Positions 1 to 10,347 of a DNA stretch of 64,000 nt are shown here, one piece after another. A program made the position numbers and the translations under genes. Where the stretch lies: contig OX442324.1 in the NCBI GenBank assembly GCA_949358305.1, forward strand, positions 1,415,501 through 1,479,500, in the 5' to 3' direction. Numbering within the stretch: the first letter of the stretch is position 1; the number at the start of each line of letters is the position of its first letter. The notes beneath the pieces are model-generated. The model did no database searches. It was not told where the DNA came from and worked only from the letters and a program-made list of their open reading frames with translations. The stretch comes from Strigamia acuminata. Taxonomy: Eukaryota; Arthropoda; Chilopoda; Geophilomorpha; Linotaeniidae.

Positions 1-255
1 TGAATGAATAAAAAGAGAGAAGAATGGAAAGAAATAAGTAAAAAAAATAAATAAAATAAAAAAGTGGAATGAAATAAAATAAAAGAACGAGAGGAGGGAG
101 GTTGAATAAAATAAAGAAGGGCCGATACCTTCGACCCCCCCTCCCGCGGGTCTTGCGAGAGAGTAGTATTCATGAGAATGCGTTAGTAAAGTACTCATTT
201 GTAACAAATCAATCATAGAAGAAGGGTTTCTGAGAAAACATCGGTGAAATAAAAA

Positions 256-336
256 GTCGGCGGGAGCGGGACTCGAACTTTCGGTCCACGTCTCCGTGCG
301 GCAGGTCACCCTACCCGCTCGGCCACCCGGGGCCGA
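256..336 (-). repeat. tRNA-like body, unit 1
   Basis: Read on the minus strand it contains an A-box (TGGCCGAGCGGG) and a B-box (GTTCGAGTCCC), the internal RNA polymerase III promoter of tRNA genes. The ends can pair (TCGGC with GCCGA) and a T-run follows directly, as for a Pol III terminator. The A-box wording and the long variable part resemble tRNA-Ser/Leu. The overall fold is poor, so it is tRNA-derived rather than a confident functional tRNA. Confidence 0.7.
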
Positions 337-654
337 AGATAAACCGCCCTCGTAGTGGCTTGGAATTGTGTCGGCCCCAATTCGAGTACTCTATTCTACT
401 TCACTTTGGCCAAATGAACGAAAGAGAGACGCGAATGAATAAATGAATAAATAGATAAATGGGTGGAAATAAAAAAAATAAATAGAAAATAAAATAATGA
501 AAATAAAGTGAAATAAAATAAAGAAGGGCCGATACCTTCGACCCCCCCTTCCGCGGGTCTTGCGGGAGGGTAGTATTCACATCACATCAATCATTCGTAA
601 GTTTCAAATCATGGAAGAAAGAAAGAATCGTTTGTATCATCGGTGAAACGAAAA

Positions 655-735
655 GTCGGCGGGAGCGGGACTCGAACCTTCGGTCCACGTCTCCGTGCGG
701 CAGGTAGCTCTGCCCACTTGGCCACCCGGGCCCGA
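655..735 (-). repeat. tRNA-like body, unit 2
   Basis: Same organisation as the first unit: minus-strand A-box and B-box and a following TTTT. It differs by scattered substitutions, including in the D-arm region, so it is an older or diverged copy of the same tRNA-derived sequence. Confidence 0.65.
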
Positions 736-1082
736 AGATAAAACGCCCTCGTAGTCGCCTAGAATCGTGTCGGTTCCAATTTACTTCACTTTGGTCGAAT
801 GAACGGAAGAAAGACACGAACGAATAAACGAATAAATAAATAGATAGATAAATAGATAGGTAGATGGGTAAATGGACACGTGGAAATTAAATAAAAAAAA
901 AAAAATAAAAATATAAATAAATTGAATAAAAATAAAGAAGGGCCGATACCTTCGACCCCCCCTCCCGCGGGTCTTGCGGGAGAGTATTGCCCATGAGAAT
1001 GTATTAATAAACCACTAGTACGATAACGAGTAATTACGAAGAAAGAAAGAGATGTTACCGAATAATTTCGGAGAAACGGAAA

Positions 1083-1162
1083 GTCGGGAGAGCGGGACTC
1101 GAACCCTCGGTCACCAGCTCCGTGCGGTAGGTCACTCTACTCGCTCGGCCACCCGGGGCCGA
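1083..1162 (-). repeat. tRNA-like body, unit 3
   Basis: Minus-strand A-box and B-box (GGTTCGAGTCCCGC) are present, but only three T residues follow, so termination would be weak. It carries a CCAGCTCC segment shared with the two units downstream, which groups these three as a subfamily. Confidence 0.65.
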
Positions 1163-1503
1163 AGATAAAGCGTCCTCGTGGTCGTCTAGAATTTCGTCGC
1201 TTCCGATTCGAGTATTCGTTTCATTTTGGCCGAACGAACGAGAGGAAAAGAGACGAAAGGAAGAAAAAAGAAAGAAATAAATAAATAAATAAATAAATAA
1301 ACAAGTAAATAAACAGACGGATAAATAGGTAGGTGGAAATAAAATTAAAAATAGAATAAAATAAAATGAAATAAAATAAAGAAGGGCCGATACCTTCGAC
1401 CCCCCCTCCCGCGAGTCTTGCGGAAGAGTAGTATTTTCAAGAACTTGTCACAGTATAATAAACCAACTAATACAAATCAATCATTCAATGTTGCCAACGA
1501 AAA

Positions 1504-1585
1504 GTCGGGGGAGAGCGGGACGCGAACCCTCGGTCACCAGCTCCGTGCGGCAGGTCGCCCTGCCCGCTCGGCCACTCGGGGCCGA
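1504..1585 (-). repeat. tRNA-like body, unit 4
   Basis: Minus-strand tRNA-like body. The B-box is altered at one position (GGTTCGCGTCCC), which would weaken Pol III recognition. TTTT follows the body. Confidence 0.6.
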
Positions 1586-1957
1586 AGATAAAGCGTCTTC
1601 GTGGTCGTCTGGAATTTCGTCGCTTCCGATTCGAATGTTTGTTTCACTTCGGTAAATAAATAAATAAATAAATAAATAAATAGATAAACGAATAAATGGA
1701 TAGATTGATAGGTAGATGGGTGGATAAAAACAAAAAGAATGAAATAAAATAAAATGAAATCAAATCAAATCAAATAAAATAAAATAAAATAAAATAAAAT
1801 AAAATAAAATAAAATAAAGAAGGGCCGATACCTTCGACCCCCCCTCCCGCGGGTCTTGCGAGAGAGTAGTATTCATGAGAATTCGTTCATAAAGTAAAGT
1901 ACTCATTTGTAAGAAATCATAGAAGTAGGATTGTCCAGAAGATCGGTGAAACGAAAA

Positions 1958-2038
1958 GTCGGCGGGAGCGGGACGCGAACCTTCGGTCACCAGCTCCGTG
2001 CGGCAGGTCGCCCTGCCCGCTCGGCCACCCGGGGCCGA
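1958..2038 (-). repeat. tRNA-like body, unit 5
   Basis: Minus-strand tRNA-like body with the GGTTCGCGTCCC B-box variant and a following TTTT. It is the last unit of the array; the sequence beyond it degenerates into (CTCTA)n and (TTTAC)n runs. Confidence 0.6.
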
Positions 2039-2384
2039 AGATAAAGCGTCTTCGTGGTCGTCTGGAATTTCGTCGCTTTCGGTTCGAGTGCTCTATTTTA
2101 CTCTACTCTACTCTACTCTACTCTACTCTACTCTACTTTACTTTACTTTACTTTACTTCGGGTTTCTTTCTTTTTTGTTTGTTTCAACCTCGTAGGTTGA
2201 TTTGAACGTTTTTGAGAAGAAATGAAGAGAGAGAGAGGCGAGGCGTGTGGTTTACTCGCTGATTTATTCGAGAGAGCAGATAACACAACAACAAAATGTA
2301 TATATATACATGTGTATATGTATGTATGTATACATAAACAAATAAATAAATGAATGGGTGAACGAATGAATGAACGAATGGAGA

Positions 2385-2388
2385 AAAA

Positions 2389-2447
<59 letters not shown>

Positions 2448-2460
2448 AAAAAATAAATAG
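2385..2460. repeat. (AAAT)n microsatellite
   Basis: About sixteen uninterrupted AAAT units. The long Tyr/Leu/Phe/Ile open frames on the minus strand here are translations of this simple repeat and are not genes. Confidence 0.95.
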
Positions 2461-2547
2461 GTCGCGGACGACATCGTCGATGTCGCTCGCGCGTTCGGTC
2501 GTCCACCTCGCTCGCTCGCTGTCTGCCTGTCCAGCTCGCGTCATTCT

Positions 2548-2665
2548 AAGTCGGTCGGTCGGTCGGTCAATCGGTCGGTCGGTCGTTCTAAGTCGGTTGG
2601 TCGGTCGTTCGTTCTAAGTCGGTCGGTCGGTCGGTCGTTCTAAGTCGGTCGGTCGCTCGCTCGCT
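2548..2665. repeat. (TCGG)n / TTCTAAG minisatellite
   Basis: Short TCGG runs alternate with a TTCTAAG spacer about four times, giving a ~30 bp higher-order period. The array stops at the end of the neighbouring minus-strand gene (stop codon at 2665). Confidence 0.85.
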
Positions 2666-4120
2666 CACACCGACTCAAAGCTCCGGTCGTCGAGTGCATA
2701 CGGCGGACGGTCACAGTATTCCAATAGAAACTCCGCGTGGTCCCGGTCGATATCCTCCGTTGCCGCGATCAACCGGACCATGTACTCCGGGACCAGGACC
2801 TTGGGCACTATCGTCGCGAGACGATCCGGCGGCATGCGGGGAATGCCTTTCGGTGGAAGCAAACCGACCTCCGCTTCGTAGAGACCCTCGATCTTGCAAA
2901 CCAGCCATCGACTCTGAAACGTGAATGGAAATTTAAACGAGCAAACAAACGAACGAACGAGCGAACGATTCGTTAACCCGTACCACCGCCTTGTCTCTGA
3001 TCAACGCCTCGTGTTGGTCCGTCACCAGGTCTTCTCGCGCGCTGGTGGTCCCTTTAAACGCGCTCATCCGCCAACTCGCCGACTCGCCTCAGAGGACATT
3101 CGCGATGTGCCGGTAGCAAGCGTGCTCTTTGCGGGCCAGGCCCTCTTTGGTCGTGTAGACGGAGCACCTGCGAAAGAAATTCGGGATTAGTTCGACGAAC
3201 GAAAAACGATCAACACCGAAAAAAAAAAAAAAAAAACTACCGCAGTTTGGAGCAGAGGGGTTCGTCGCGACAACCGCTGCAGACAAAACCTTCGCTTCGG
3301 CCGAGTCGTTTGGTCCACGGCCGCCCCACGCACTCTTCGTGCACCGAGCATAAACACTCGGAGCATTTGATCTGCGGGTCGGCCACCCCGAGACAGTAGA
3401 TACTGTCGCAACCGGTTGCCTTGGAGCCAGCGGCACCACTCCGATCGTGGCGATACAGGGACGTCTGAAATTTGAAACGAGCGAATTTGTGAACGGATAC
3501 GAGAAAGAAAGAAAGAAAGAAAGAAAAACGAGACAATACGGGACGAGATTTTTCGTTTCTTACCTTGAACGGTTGCGAAAACGGCCGCGAAGAAGATGAC
3601 CGCGACTGCGACCACGACTGCGACTGCGACTCCTTCGATCGCGACTCCTTCGACTGCGACTCCTTCGATCGCGACTCCTTCGACTGCGACCGCGACTGCG
3701 ACCGCGACTGCGACTGCGACCGCGACTGCGACCGCGACCGCGACCGCGACCCGGTGCAGCGACTGTGCCCGGGCGAGGGCTCGTGTTCGGCGTGTTCGAG
3801 TTCGAACTCACTTTCTCGCCGACGCTGTATCTCGCGACTCTGTGCGCGGATCATTTGGCCTTCGCACTCTACCTTCGCGCGGTTCTTTTTGCGGACTTCG
3901 CGGCGAGCGCGTTCCTCATCATCGTCGTCGTCGCGGACGAGCGGGATGCCGGGTACCCGACTACGCACGAAAGTGTAGCCGCGTACGGTGATGGGATCGC
4001 GCGAGAGGTCGACGTCGTATTCTCGGGACTTGCTGGTGGCACCGGCACCGGCACCACGATCGGGGCGGGCGCTGGTGAAGAGGTCGGCACCACTGTCCTC
4101 GGCGCCGTCGTCGTTGCCGC

Positions 4121-4159
<39 letters not shown>

Positions 4160-4442
4160 TATTGTCGCCTGCACGTTTAATGGATCCGGCATGTTTAGCG
4201 GCAACAACAGTAGATTTGGCGCGTTGCTCGGTGGTGGGTTTGGCACGTTGCTCGGCGGCGGATTTGGCGCGTTGCTCGGCGGCGGATTTGGCGCGTTGCT
4301 CGGCGGCGGATTTGGCGCGTTGCTCGGCGGCGGATTTGGCGCGTTGCTCGGCGGCGGATTTGGCGCGTTGCTCGGCGGCGAATTTGGCGCGTTGCTCGGC
4401 GGCGGATTTGGCGCGTTGCTCGGCGGCAGATTTGGCGTGTTG
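2665..4442 (-). pseudogene. 3' half of interrupted PHD/zinc-finger gene (exons 6b-9)
   Basis: Exons on the minus strand: 4442-3564 (continuation of exon 6), 3464-3241, 3167-2984 and 2913-2665. All have GT-AG borders and the phases agree. Exon 6 encodes an 8-residue repeat (core SAAEQRAK), a Ser run, an acidic stretch and an Arg-Ser-rich region. The next exon encodes a PHD-type zinc finger (KCSECLCSVHEECVG and FVCSGC), which in known proteins reads histone-tail marks. A TGA at 3091-3089 (codon ~811 of the joined frame) lies inside exon 8. The frame stays open after it and through the next, in-phase splice to a stop at 2665, so I read it as a nonsense mutation, although it could be the real stop. 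Specific function is unknown; nuclear, chromatin- or RNA-linked is an inference. Confidence 0.72.
4205..4442 (-). repeat. 24-bp coding minisatellite (8-residue repeat)
   Basis: About nine to ten copies of a 24-bp unit encode the SAAEQRAK-type repeat on the minus strand. The plus-strand Gly/Leu-rich and the other Pro/Asn-rich frames here are antisense or off-frame readings of the same repeat. The Copia array inserted at the far end of this repeat, within its last degenerate unit. Confidence 0.9.
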
Positions 4443-4893
4443 TGTTGGGATTTTGGATCCGTCATATGGTGTGATACGTCGCACCTTTCCGAATTAGTGC
4501 GGCAATGGCGCGTTTCTGTTTAGCATTGTGTTATGTCTCGAGGTCGAGTGTTGATTGTCTTGCAAATTCAATCAACACATGTTTTGCAGTGTTATCCAGA
4601 CTGTCGTCTGCTTGGGTTTTTAGTTTATCTATTAGTTTGCCCCGGTTTTTATCCAGTGTGAATACTGGAATTGTATTCAGTTGATGTTTTGTTTGTAAAG
4701 AACAAATCAACCACTGTGTGGATGATTTGTTCTACTGTTAGTTGGTTGGCAGTTAGCCTCTAACCCATGTATCACTTGATCACTTACTGTTTGGCATTAA
4801 AGATGGCGGCCTCCATGGTTAGATGGCTTTGCAAAAAGTAAAGATGCTGGTTTGCTTCCACACATGCACTCACCTACGGTTTATAGATTGACA
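4443..4893 (+). repeat. Copia LTR 1 (5')
   Basis: Starts TGTTGGGATT and ends GATTGACA; TG...CA termini. By eye it is the same as the other two LTRs of the array. It holds an 11-bp inverted repeat AGAACAAATCA / TGATTTGTTCT at 4699-4733. Confidence 0.93.
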
Positions 4894-4894
4894 T

Positions 4895-4913
4895 TGGTAG
4901 CAGAGGATGGTTT
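4895..4913 (+). promoter_or_regulatory. Primer binding site, initiator tRNA-Met
   Basis: TGGTAGCAGAGGATGGTTT starts one base after the LTR and is complementary to the 3' end of animal initiator tRNA-Met. This is where reverse transcription of the element would be primed. The second body has the same site at 9158-9176. Confidence 0.9.
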
Positions 4914-6084
4914 GGTGAGTGCAACGTTGTTTAAACGTTGATTTTCGGATTCGCGACGAAATTCTGGCCAGGAACGTCTCGTGCGCGTCGACGGGCGATA
5001 CCGGAGCGGCGGGCAGCGCGAGAGCGACGATATTCCGACCAGACGAGCGAGTTTCGCGTGCTTCGTTAAGCAGCGAAGCCAACGAATCGCGACCCGAAGC
5101 AGCATCGAGCGATTTCGACGGATTTCGCCTGGAAACGGTGTGCAACCACCGTAGGATCAGTTCTAAGAACTGCAGGAACACAGTGAAGTACTATTTCAAA
5201 TTATTTCGGCGTATTATAAGCCATTTTTCTCGTTTTTGATTCGCATGATGACGCGTCATTCCAAAATGGCGGCGCCCAGTGCGACGAGTGTTTGAGGCCG
5301 TACTCGAGTTGTTTTCGAGCCAACGAGTGGATCCCGACGTTGGAATTGACGACGTGGGACCAGAACCAGACCCCAGGAATCGATTGGAAGTGGTTTCAAG
5401 TCGATTTGGACAGTTTTTGGGCGAAAACGAAGCGTTTTTCGTCGGCGGCGATCGAGACAGATTTCCGCAACGTATTGGAGACGTCGCTCGCCTATTCCGA
5501 GCTGGATACGAACGTCCAACGTTCGTACAACACAAAGAGAAGTCGTACGAGTCGATTAGGATCGATATTGTCACGTTTTGGACGCGTTTCGTGCGACGAG
5601 CCGAAACGCATCGCGAATTTGCACGTGAAGTGTATTCGCGCATCGGAGGGACCGGTTAAGCCTCGTGCCAGGTGCACGAGTGAAAGACAACGGATTTCAG
5701 CAGTGAAGACAACACGGAAGTCATCTTCACATCGATTATTGTGTTTGATAATTTATTTGGGTCGAAATTACCTTTGTATAGAATTTAAGGTTTTGTTTTG
5801 GGGTCATTTAGACTGTTTTCCGCCCTTTACGCAGTCGCGTAGCGGAATCCTATTTCCACACAGGCTATTTCTGGCCACCAAGTGTCCCGCGGGCCCAGGT
5901 GCACCGGTCGGAACTTGGGAAATACTGTGTCGGAGTTTTTCATCTCACTTAGTGAGATTAGCCCACGGGTGGATTGTTATTGTTTCTCCTTCATTTTGGC
6001 TGGGGAAAAGTGTGATTTGCCAAAGTGTTTATTTAGTGATTTGTGTGTGTTTGTGCTACGGTTTAGTGCAACATATTGGCAAAA
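4914..6084 (+). other. Long Copia leader with stop-free frame, body 1
   Basis: About 1.2 kb separates the primer site from the gag ATG, unusually long for Copia. One frame (5292-6104) is stop-free for 270 codons and runs 20 bases past the gag start, but it has no early ATG. The corresponding frame is also open in the diverged minus-strand Copia (22433-23296) and aligns without gaps over its central ~370 bp. Possible roles are a packaging or translation-control RNA, or a spliced or non-AUG-initiated product. The second copy is at 9177-10347. Confidence 0.6.
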
Positions 6085-8625
6085 ATGGCCCACGGAAAGG
6101 ATGAATTCATGAAACTGTTTGGGTCGTCGATTAAAATGCTCGACGGAACTAACTATGAAGCTTGGAGCGTGCAGGCTCGGCTCATATTGCAACGAGAAGG
6201 GACGTGGACGCACGTCACCGGAAAGGAGCCGGCGTTGGAGCCCACAGCCACGGCAAAGGAGATAAGGGAATATAACATTAGAGAAAATAAGGCGCTATCC
6301 ACTATTTGTCTGAGCTGCAACGAGGCGCAGCAGCTTGTGGCAACGGCGCATACCACAGCTAAAGAGTGCTGGGATGCACTGCAGGCTGCTTACCAGCCTG
6401 CTACGAGGGCCAGGAAAGCCCGACTCCGACGCGATTTCCTCCAAATGCGGCTTGGAGCGAATGAACAAATGGTAGTTTTTATTTCCCGCGTTAACCGAGC
6501 GGCAGCGGACCTGCAAAACGTTAAAGTCACTGTCTCTGACGAGGATATTGCGTTTCAATACCTCGATTTTCTCGGCGCGGAGTATGAAAACCTTAAGCAG
6601 GCGGTGTACCACTGGGAGGACACTGAGTTTACGACTAAGAACGTTAGTGAGAGACTTTTAAGCGAGTACGATCGCATTCATCAGCAGAGCACTGCTTATG
6701 GCGCAGAACCAACGGGTTCAGGTGCGTTTGCAACTGGCAAACAGCAACAGCAATGGTCAACGGCGCCAAGGAATGCTAATTTCAAACCAGGGACCTGCTA
6801 CGGCTGTGGAGGTACTGGACACTTTGCCCGCGACTGCCCGTCGCCCAAACCCCAAGGAGGTGCGCAAACGGACTTTAGCCAGCGCAGGGCACGGGGCAGA
6901 GGCAGAGCTCGGGGTCGTGGCAGGAAAGCCAACCTGACCGAGGCATCGGGGGAGAATCCAATTCTATTCTACGTGTCGATGGACGAAAGTCAAAGGCAAA
7001 ATAATTTGCCATTACGCTCATACGTGACGAGCGGAGCGCCGGATCCCGCCTGGTATGTTGATACCGGGGCGACGGATCACTTTACTTTCAGCAAAGATGG
7101 GCTCATCAATTATAGGCCTTTAACGAACATTAACGTTCATTTAGGGGAAGGGTCCTCTAAAATAGCCGGAGTGGGGGACTTGAGATTAGATTCAGGTGAA
7201 AAAGTGCCTGGCGGGTTTGTTACATTGAAGAATGTATATTATGCCCCGAATTTTGTGAGGAATTTAATGAGTCTAGGCAGAATTGATGAGGCCGGGTATG
7301 TAACCCGCATTGCTGAAGGAAAGTTGGTTTCCTTCAAAAACAGGATTACGCAGCCGATTTTGAGAGCGACACGGCAAAGCGACAGAATGTATAAAACTAA
7401 TTGTAAAGTGATTTTACCAAATGTGAACGAAAGTGCAATTCCTGCGCAACAGGATGCGCTTGCGGCAGATAACCAGAGCACTGGTGGAAATGTACAGTTA
7501 CTAACCCATACTAGTCATAAGAGCGAACTAACCAAACCCGAAACCAGCGTTAATGATAACGAAAATGGCGATTTGCGCAATTATAGCGACGTTCTGCAGT
7601 CGGGCGCACACAAAAAGAGTTTGAGTGAGAGGGGGTTGTTGGTTAACAATGTTAGTAATGGGAATGGTGGTCGACAACAGCAAGAAATGGCTGGACAACG
7701 AGTCTACAATGACAAGCCATTAGACATGGAGTTTTGGCAGGCAGGGCAAGAAATTGTGCGACAGGCACCCAAAGTGGAACCTGCCCAGCAGGTAGCGCAA
7801 GAAATTGCGCAGCGAGCACCTGTTCAACAGGTAGAGAGAGAAGCCCCTATTGGAGGGGTTTTACCGACAAAACCGGCGAAACCGCCATTACCCACGACCC
7901 CCAAACCCACATTGAAGCCGAGAACGGCAGAAGCGCCTGCAGAGGAGAGCCCGACACAGTCGGAAGATGAAGAAGAGTATGAGCAGGCCGTACGGGTTAC
8001 TAAGAACATTAGAGGGGGCCCGGGGGATGTTGGGGGACAACAGCTGTTGCCCCTGAATATTGATGAGTGGCAAAGATTTGAGTATACGAGGAAGTCAGGT
8101 CGTGATAAAGGAAGACCTTGTACATCGTACGTGGCACCAGACAAGACTAGATTAAGGAGTAGGATTGAAATCCTAGCTTGGTGCGAAAATAACGGTTTTG
8201 AGTACGATGCGAGCTTGTTCGAGTTTACGTCATTAAAGGACGAGCCTGAAAACCCATTCGCATTGTGTACATGTTCATGTTGCACTCCTTTCTCATTGTG
8301 CTGCATGATAAGGCCTGATACTGATAAGGATGTTGCACAAGTTGAGAGAAGTAATGAATGGGAAGGGATAATGAAGAAAATCAAAGCGTTGACAGAAGAG
8401 GGAGTTCATTGTGGCAAAAGAAACGAATGGAAAAGATTAATGCGTTTACGAAAGGAAGCGTCTGTTATGCGGTCGGATGAATGCCAGACCGCAGATTATT
8501 GGATTACAAATGGTGATATCAAACATGTTATGGGAGAGAATAACGTGGCGGACTTGCTGACCAAATGGCTGGCACGTCCACGTCTTGTGACCCTTGGCAA
8601 TAGTATTTTCGGGGCGCGACGATAA
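6085..8625 (+). CDS. Copia Gag-protease polyprotein with internally deleted pol (body 1)
   Basis: The ATG at 6085 (context aaaaATGg) is preferred over an upstream TTG. The 846-residue product has a Copia Gag domain (residues ~1-230), a CCHC knuckle (CYGCGGTGHFARDC, ~238-251), an Arg-Gly-rich basic stretch and an aspartic protease motif (WYVDTGATDHF, catalytic Asp ~326). The pre-integrase region breaks off around LDMEFW. Integrase is missing and the frame rejoins in the Pro-rich linker. It then keeps the first residues of RT (NEWEGIMKKI) and jumps to the extreme RNase H tail (NNVADLLTKWLARPRL). All junctions are in frame. It can encode particle-forming Gag and protease but no enzyme to copy or integrate itself. 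Confidence 0.9.
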   Translation: MAHGKDEFMKLFGSSIKMLDGTNYEAWSVQARLILQREGTWTHVTGKEPALEPTATAKEIREYNIRENKALSTICLSCNEAQQLVATAHTTAKECWDALQAAYQPATRARKARLRRDFLQMRLGANEQMVVFISRVNRAAADLQNVKVTVSDEDIAFQYLDFLGAEYENLKQAVYHWEDTEFTTKNVSERLLSEYDRIHQQSTAYGAEPTGSGAFATGKQQQQWSTAPRNANFKPGTCYGCGGTGHFARDCPSPKPQGGAQTDFSQRRARGRGRARGRGRKANLTEASGENPILFYVSMDESQRQNNLPLRSYVTSGAPDPAWYVDTGATDHFTFSKDGLINYRPLTNINVHLGEGSSKIAGVGDLRLDSGEKVPGGFVTLKNVYYAPNFVRNLMSLGRIDEAGYVTRIAEGKLVSFKNRITQPILRATRQSDRMYKTNCKVILPNVNESAIPAQQDALAADNQSTGGNVQLLTHTSHKSELTKPETSVNDNENGDLRNYSDVLQSGAHKKSLSERGLLVNNVSNGNGGRQQQEMAGQRVYNDKPLDMEFWQAGQEIVRQAPKVEPAQQVAQEIAQRAPVQQVEREAPIGGVLPTKPAKPPLPTTPKPTLKPRTAEAPAEESPTQSEDEEEYEQAVRVTKNIRGGPGDVGGQQLLPLNIDEWQRFEYTRKSGRDKGRPCTSYVAPDKTRLRSRIEILAWCENNGFEYDASLFEFTSLKDEPENPFALCTCSCCTPFSLCCMIRPDTDKDVAQVERSNEWEGIMKKIKALTEEGVHCGKRNEWKRLMRLRKEASVMRSDECQTADYWITNGDIKHVMGENNVADLLTKWLARPRLVTLGNSIFGARR

Positions 8626-8693
8626 TGTCGTGCAGTGAGGGGGTCGTGAGCGTTACGGGTTGTTCTGTTATCCGTGTTAGCCCATATGCGGAT

Positions 8694-8703
8694 CAGAGGG
8701 GGC
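8694..8703 (+). promoter_or_regulatory. Polypurine tract before LTR 2
   Basis: A GATCAGAGGGGG purine run sits immediately before the LTR; in LTR elements it primes plus-strand DNA. The equivalent before LTR 3 is at 12957-12966. Confidence 0.7.
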
Positions 8704-8705
8704 AT

Positions 8706-9156
8706 TGTTGGGATTTTGGATCCGTCATATGGTGTGATACGTCGCACCTTTCCGAATTAGTGCGGCAATGGCGCGTTTCTGTTTAGCATTGTGTTATGTC
8801 TCGAGGTCGAGTGTTGATTGTCTTGCAAATTCAATCAACACATGTTTTGCAGTGTTATCCAGACTGTCGTCTGCTTGGGTTTTTAGTTTATCTATTAGTT
8901 TGCCCCGGTTTTTATCCAGTGTGAATACTGGAATTGTATTCAGTTGATGTTTTGTTTGTAAAGAACAAATCAACCACTGTGTGGATGATTTGTTCTACTG
9001 TTAGTTGGTTGGCAGTTAGCCTCTAACCCATGTATCACTTGATCACTTACTGTTTGGCATTAAAGATGGCGGCCTCCATGGTTAGATGGCTTTGCAAAAA
9101 GTAAAGATGCTGGTTTGCTTCCACACATGCACTCACCTACGGTTTATAGATTGACA
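8706..9156 (+). repeat. Copia LTR 2 (shared, central)
   Basis: 451 bp, the same as the flanking LTRs by eye. It is both the 3' LTR of body 1 and the 5' LTR of body 2. Inverted repeat at 8962-8996. Confidence 0.93.
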
Positions 9157-9176
9157 TTGGTAGCAGAGGATGGTTT

Positions 9177-10347
9177 GGTGAGTGCAACGTTGTTTAAACG
9201 TTGATTTTCGGATTCGCGACGAAATTCTGGCCAGGAACGTCTCGTGCGCGTCGACGGGCGATACCGGAGCGGCGGGCAGCGCGAGAGCGACGATATTCCG
9301 ACCAGACGAGCGAGTTTCGCGTGCTTCGTTAAGCAGCGAAGCCAACGAATCGCGACCCGAAGCAGCATCGAGCGATTTCGACGGATTTCGCCTGGAAACG
9401 GTGTGCAACCACCGTAGGATCAGTTCTAAGAACTGCAGGAACACAGTGAAGTACTATTTCAAATTATTTCGGCGTATTATAAGCCATTTTTCTCGTTTTT
9501 GATTCGCATGATGACGCGTCATTCCAAAATGGCGGCGCCCAGTGCGACGAGTGTTTGAGGCCGTACTCGAGTTGTTTTCGAGCCAACGAGTGGATCCCGA
9601 CGTTGGAATTGACGACGTGGGACCAGAACCAGACCCCAGGAATCGATTGGAAGTGGTTTCAAGTCGATTTGGACAGTTTTTGGGCGAAAACGAAGCGTTT
9701 TTCGTCGGCGGCGATCGAGACAGATTTCCGCAACGTATTGGAGACGTCGCTCGCCTATTCCGAGCTGGATACGAACGTCCAACGTTCGTACAACACAAAG
9801 AGAAGTCGTACGAGTCGATTAGGATCGATATTGTCACGTTTTGGACGCGTTTCGTGCGACGAGCCGAAACGCATCGCGAATTTGCACGTGAAGTGTATTC
9901 GCGCATCGGAGGGACCGGTTAAGCCTCGTGCCAGGTGCACGAGTGAAAGACAACGGATTTCAGCAGTGAAGACAACACGGAAGTCATCTTCACATCGATT
10001 ATTGTGTTTGATAATTTATTTGGGTCGAAATTACCTTTGTATAGAATTTAAGGTTTTGTTTTGGGGTCATTTAGACTGTTTTCCGCCCTTTACGCAGTCG
10101 CGTAGCGGAATCCTATTTCCACACAGGCTATTTCTGGCCACCAAGTGTCCCGCGGGCCCAGGTGCACCGGTCGGAACTTGGGAAATACTGTGTCGGAGTT
10201 TTTCATCTCACTTAGTGAGATTAGCCCACGGGTGGATTGTTATTGTTTCTCCTTCATTTTGGCTGGGGAAAAGTGTGATTTGCCAAAGTGTTTATTTAGT
10301 GATTTGTGTGTGTTTGTGCTACGGTTTAGTGCAACATATTGGCAAAA
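9177..10347 (+). other. Copia leader, body 2
   Basis: Copy of the leader of body 1, offset by 4263 bp, preceded by its own initiator-Met primer site (9158-9176). It keeps the same stop-free frame (9555-10367) without an early ATG. Confidence 0.6.

Larger units (their letters stand above)
116..2155 (-). repeat. Tandem array of five tRNA-derived units (SINE-like)
   Basis: Five head-to-tail units begin at 116, 523, 937, 1381 and 1819, marked each time by the same GAAGGGCCGATACC start, so the period is about 407-444 bp. Each unit has a C-rich block, a spacer, a tRNA-like body read on the minus strand and an (AAAT)-rich tail. Units differ by substitutions and by tail length, so the array is not a recent perfect duplication. 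Whether it is a true tandem satellite or repeated SINE insertion cannot be settled here; I favour a satellite that arose from a tRNA-derived SINE. Confidence 0.85.

Noticed and set aside
2143-2544. Tyr/Leu/Phe-rich membrane-like open frames
   Set aside because: Translations of the (AAAT)n microsatellite.
3089-3091. Selenocysteine codon
   Set aside because: No SECIS-like element was recognised, the protein is not a known selenoprotein type, and the gene is already disrupted; nonsense mutation is simpler.
3765-4523. 252-codon plus-strand Gly/Leu/Ala-rich open frame
   Set aside because: It is the antisense of the 24-bp coding repeat and the Ser run of the minus-strand gene, and runs into the Copia LTR. 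The minus strand has splice borders, domains and consistent phases.
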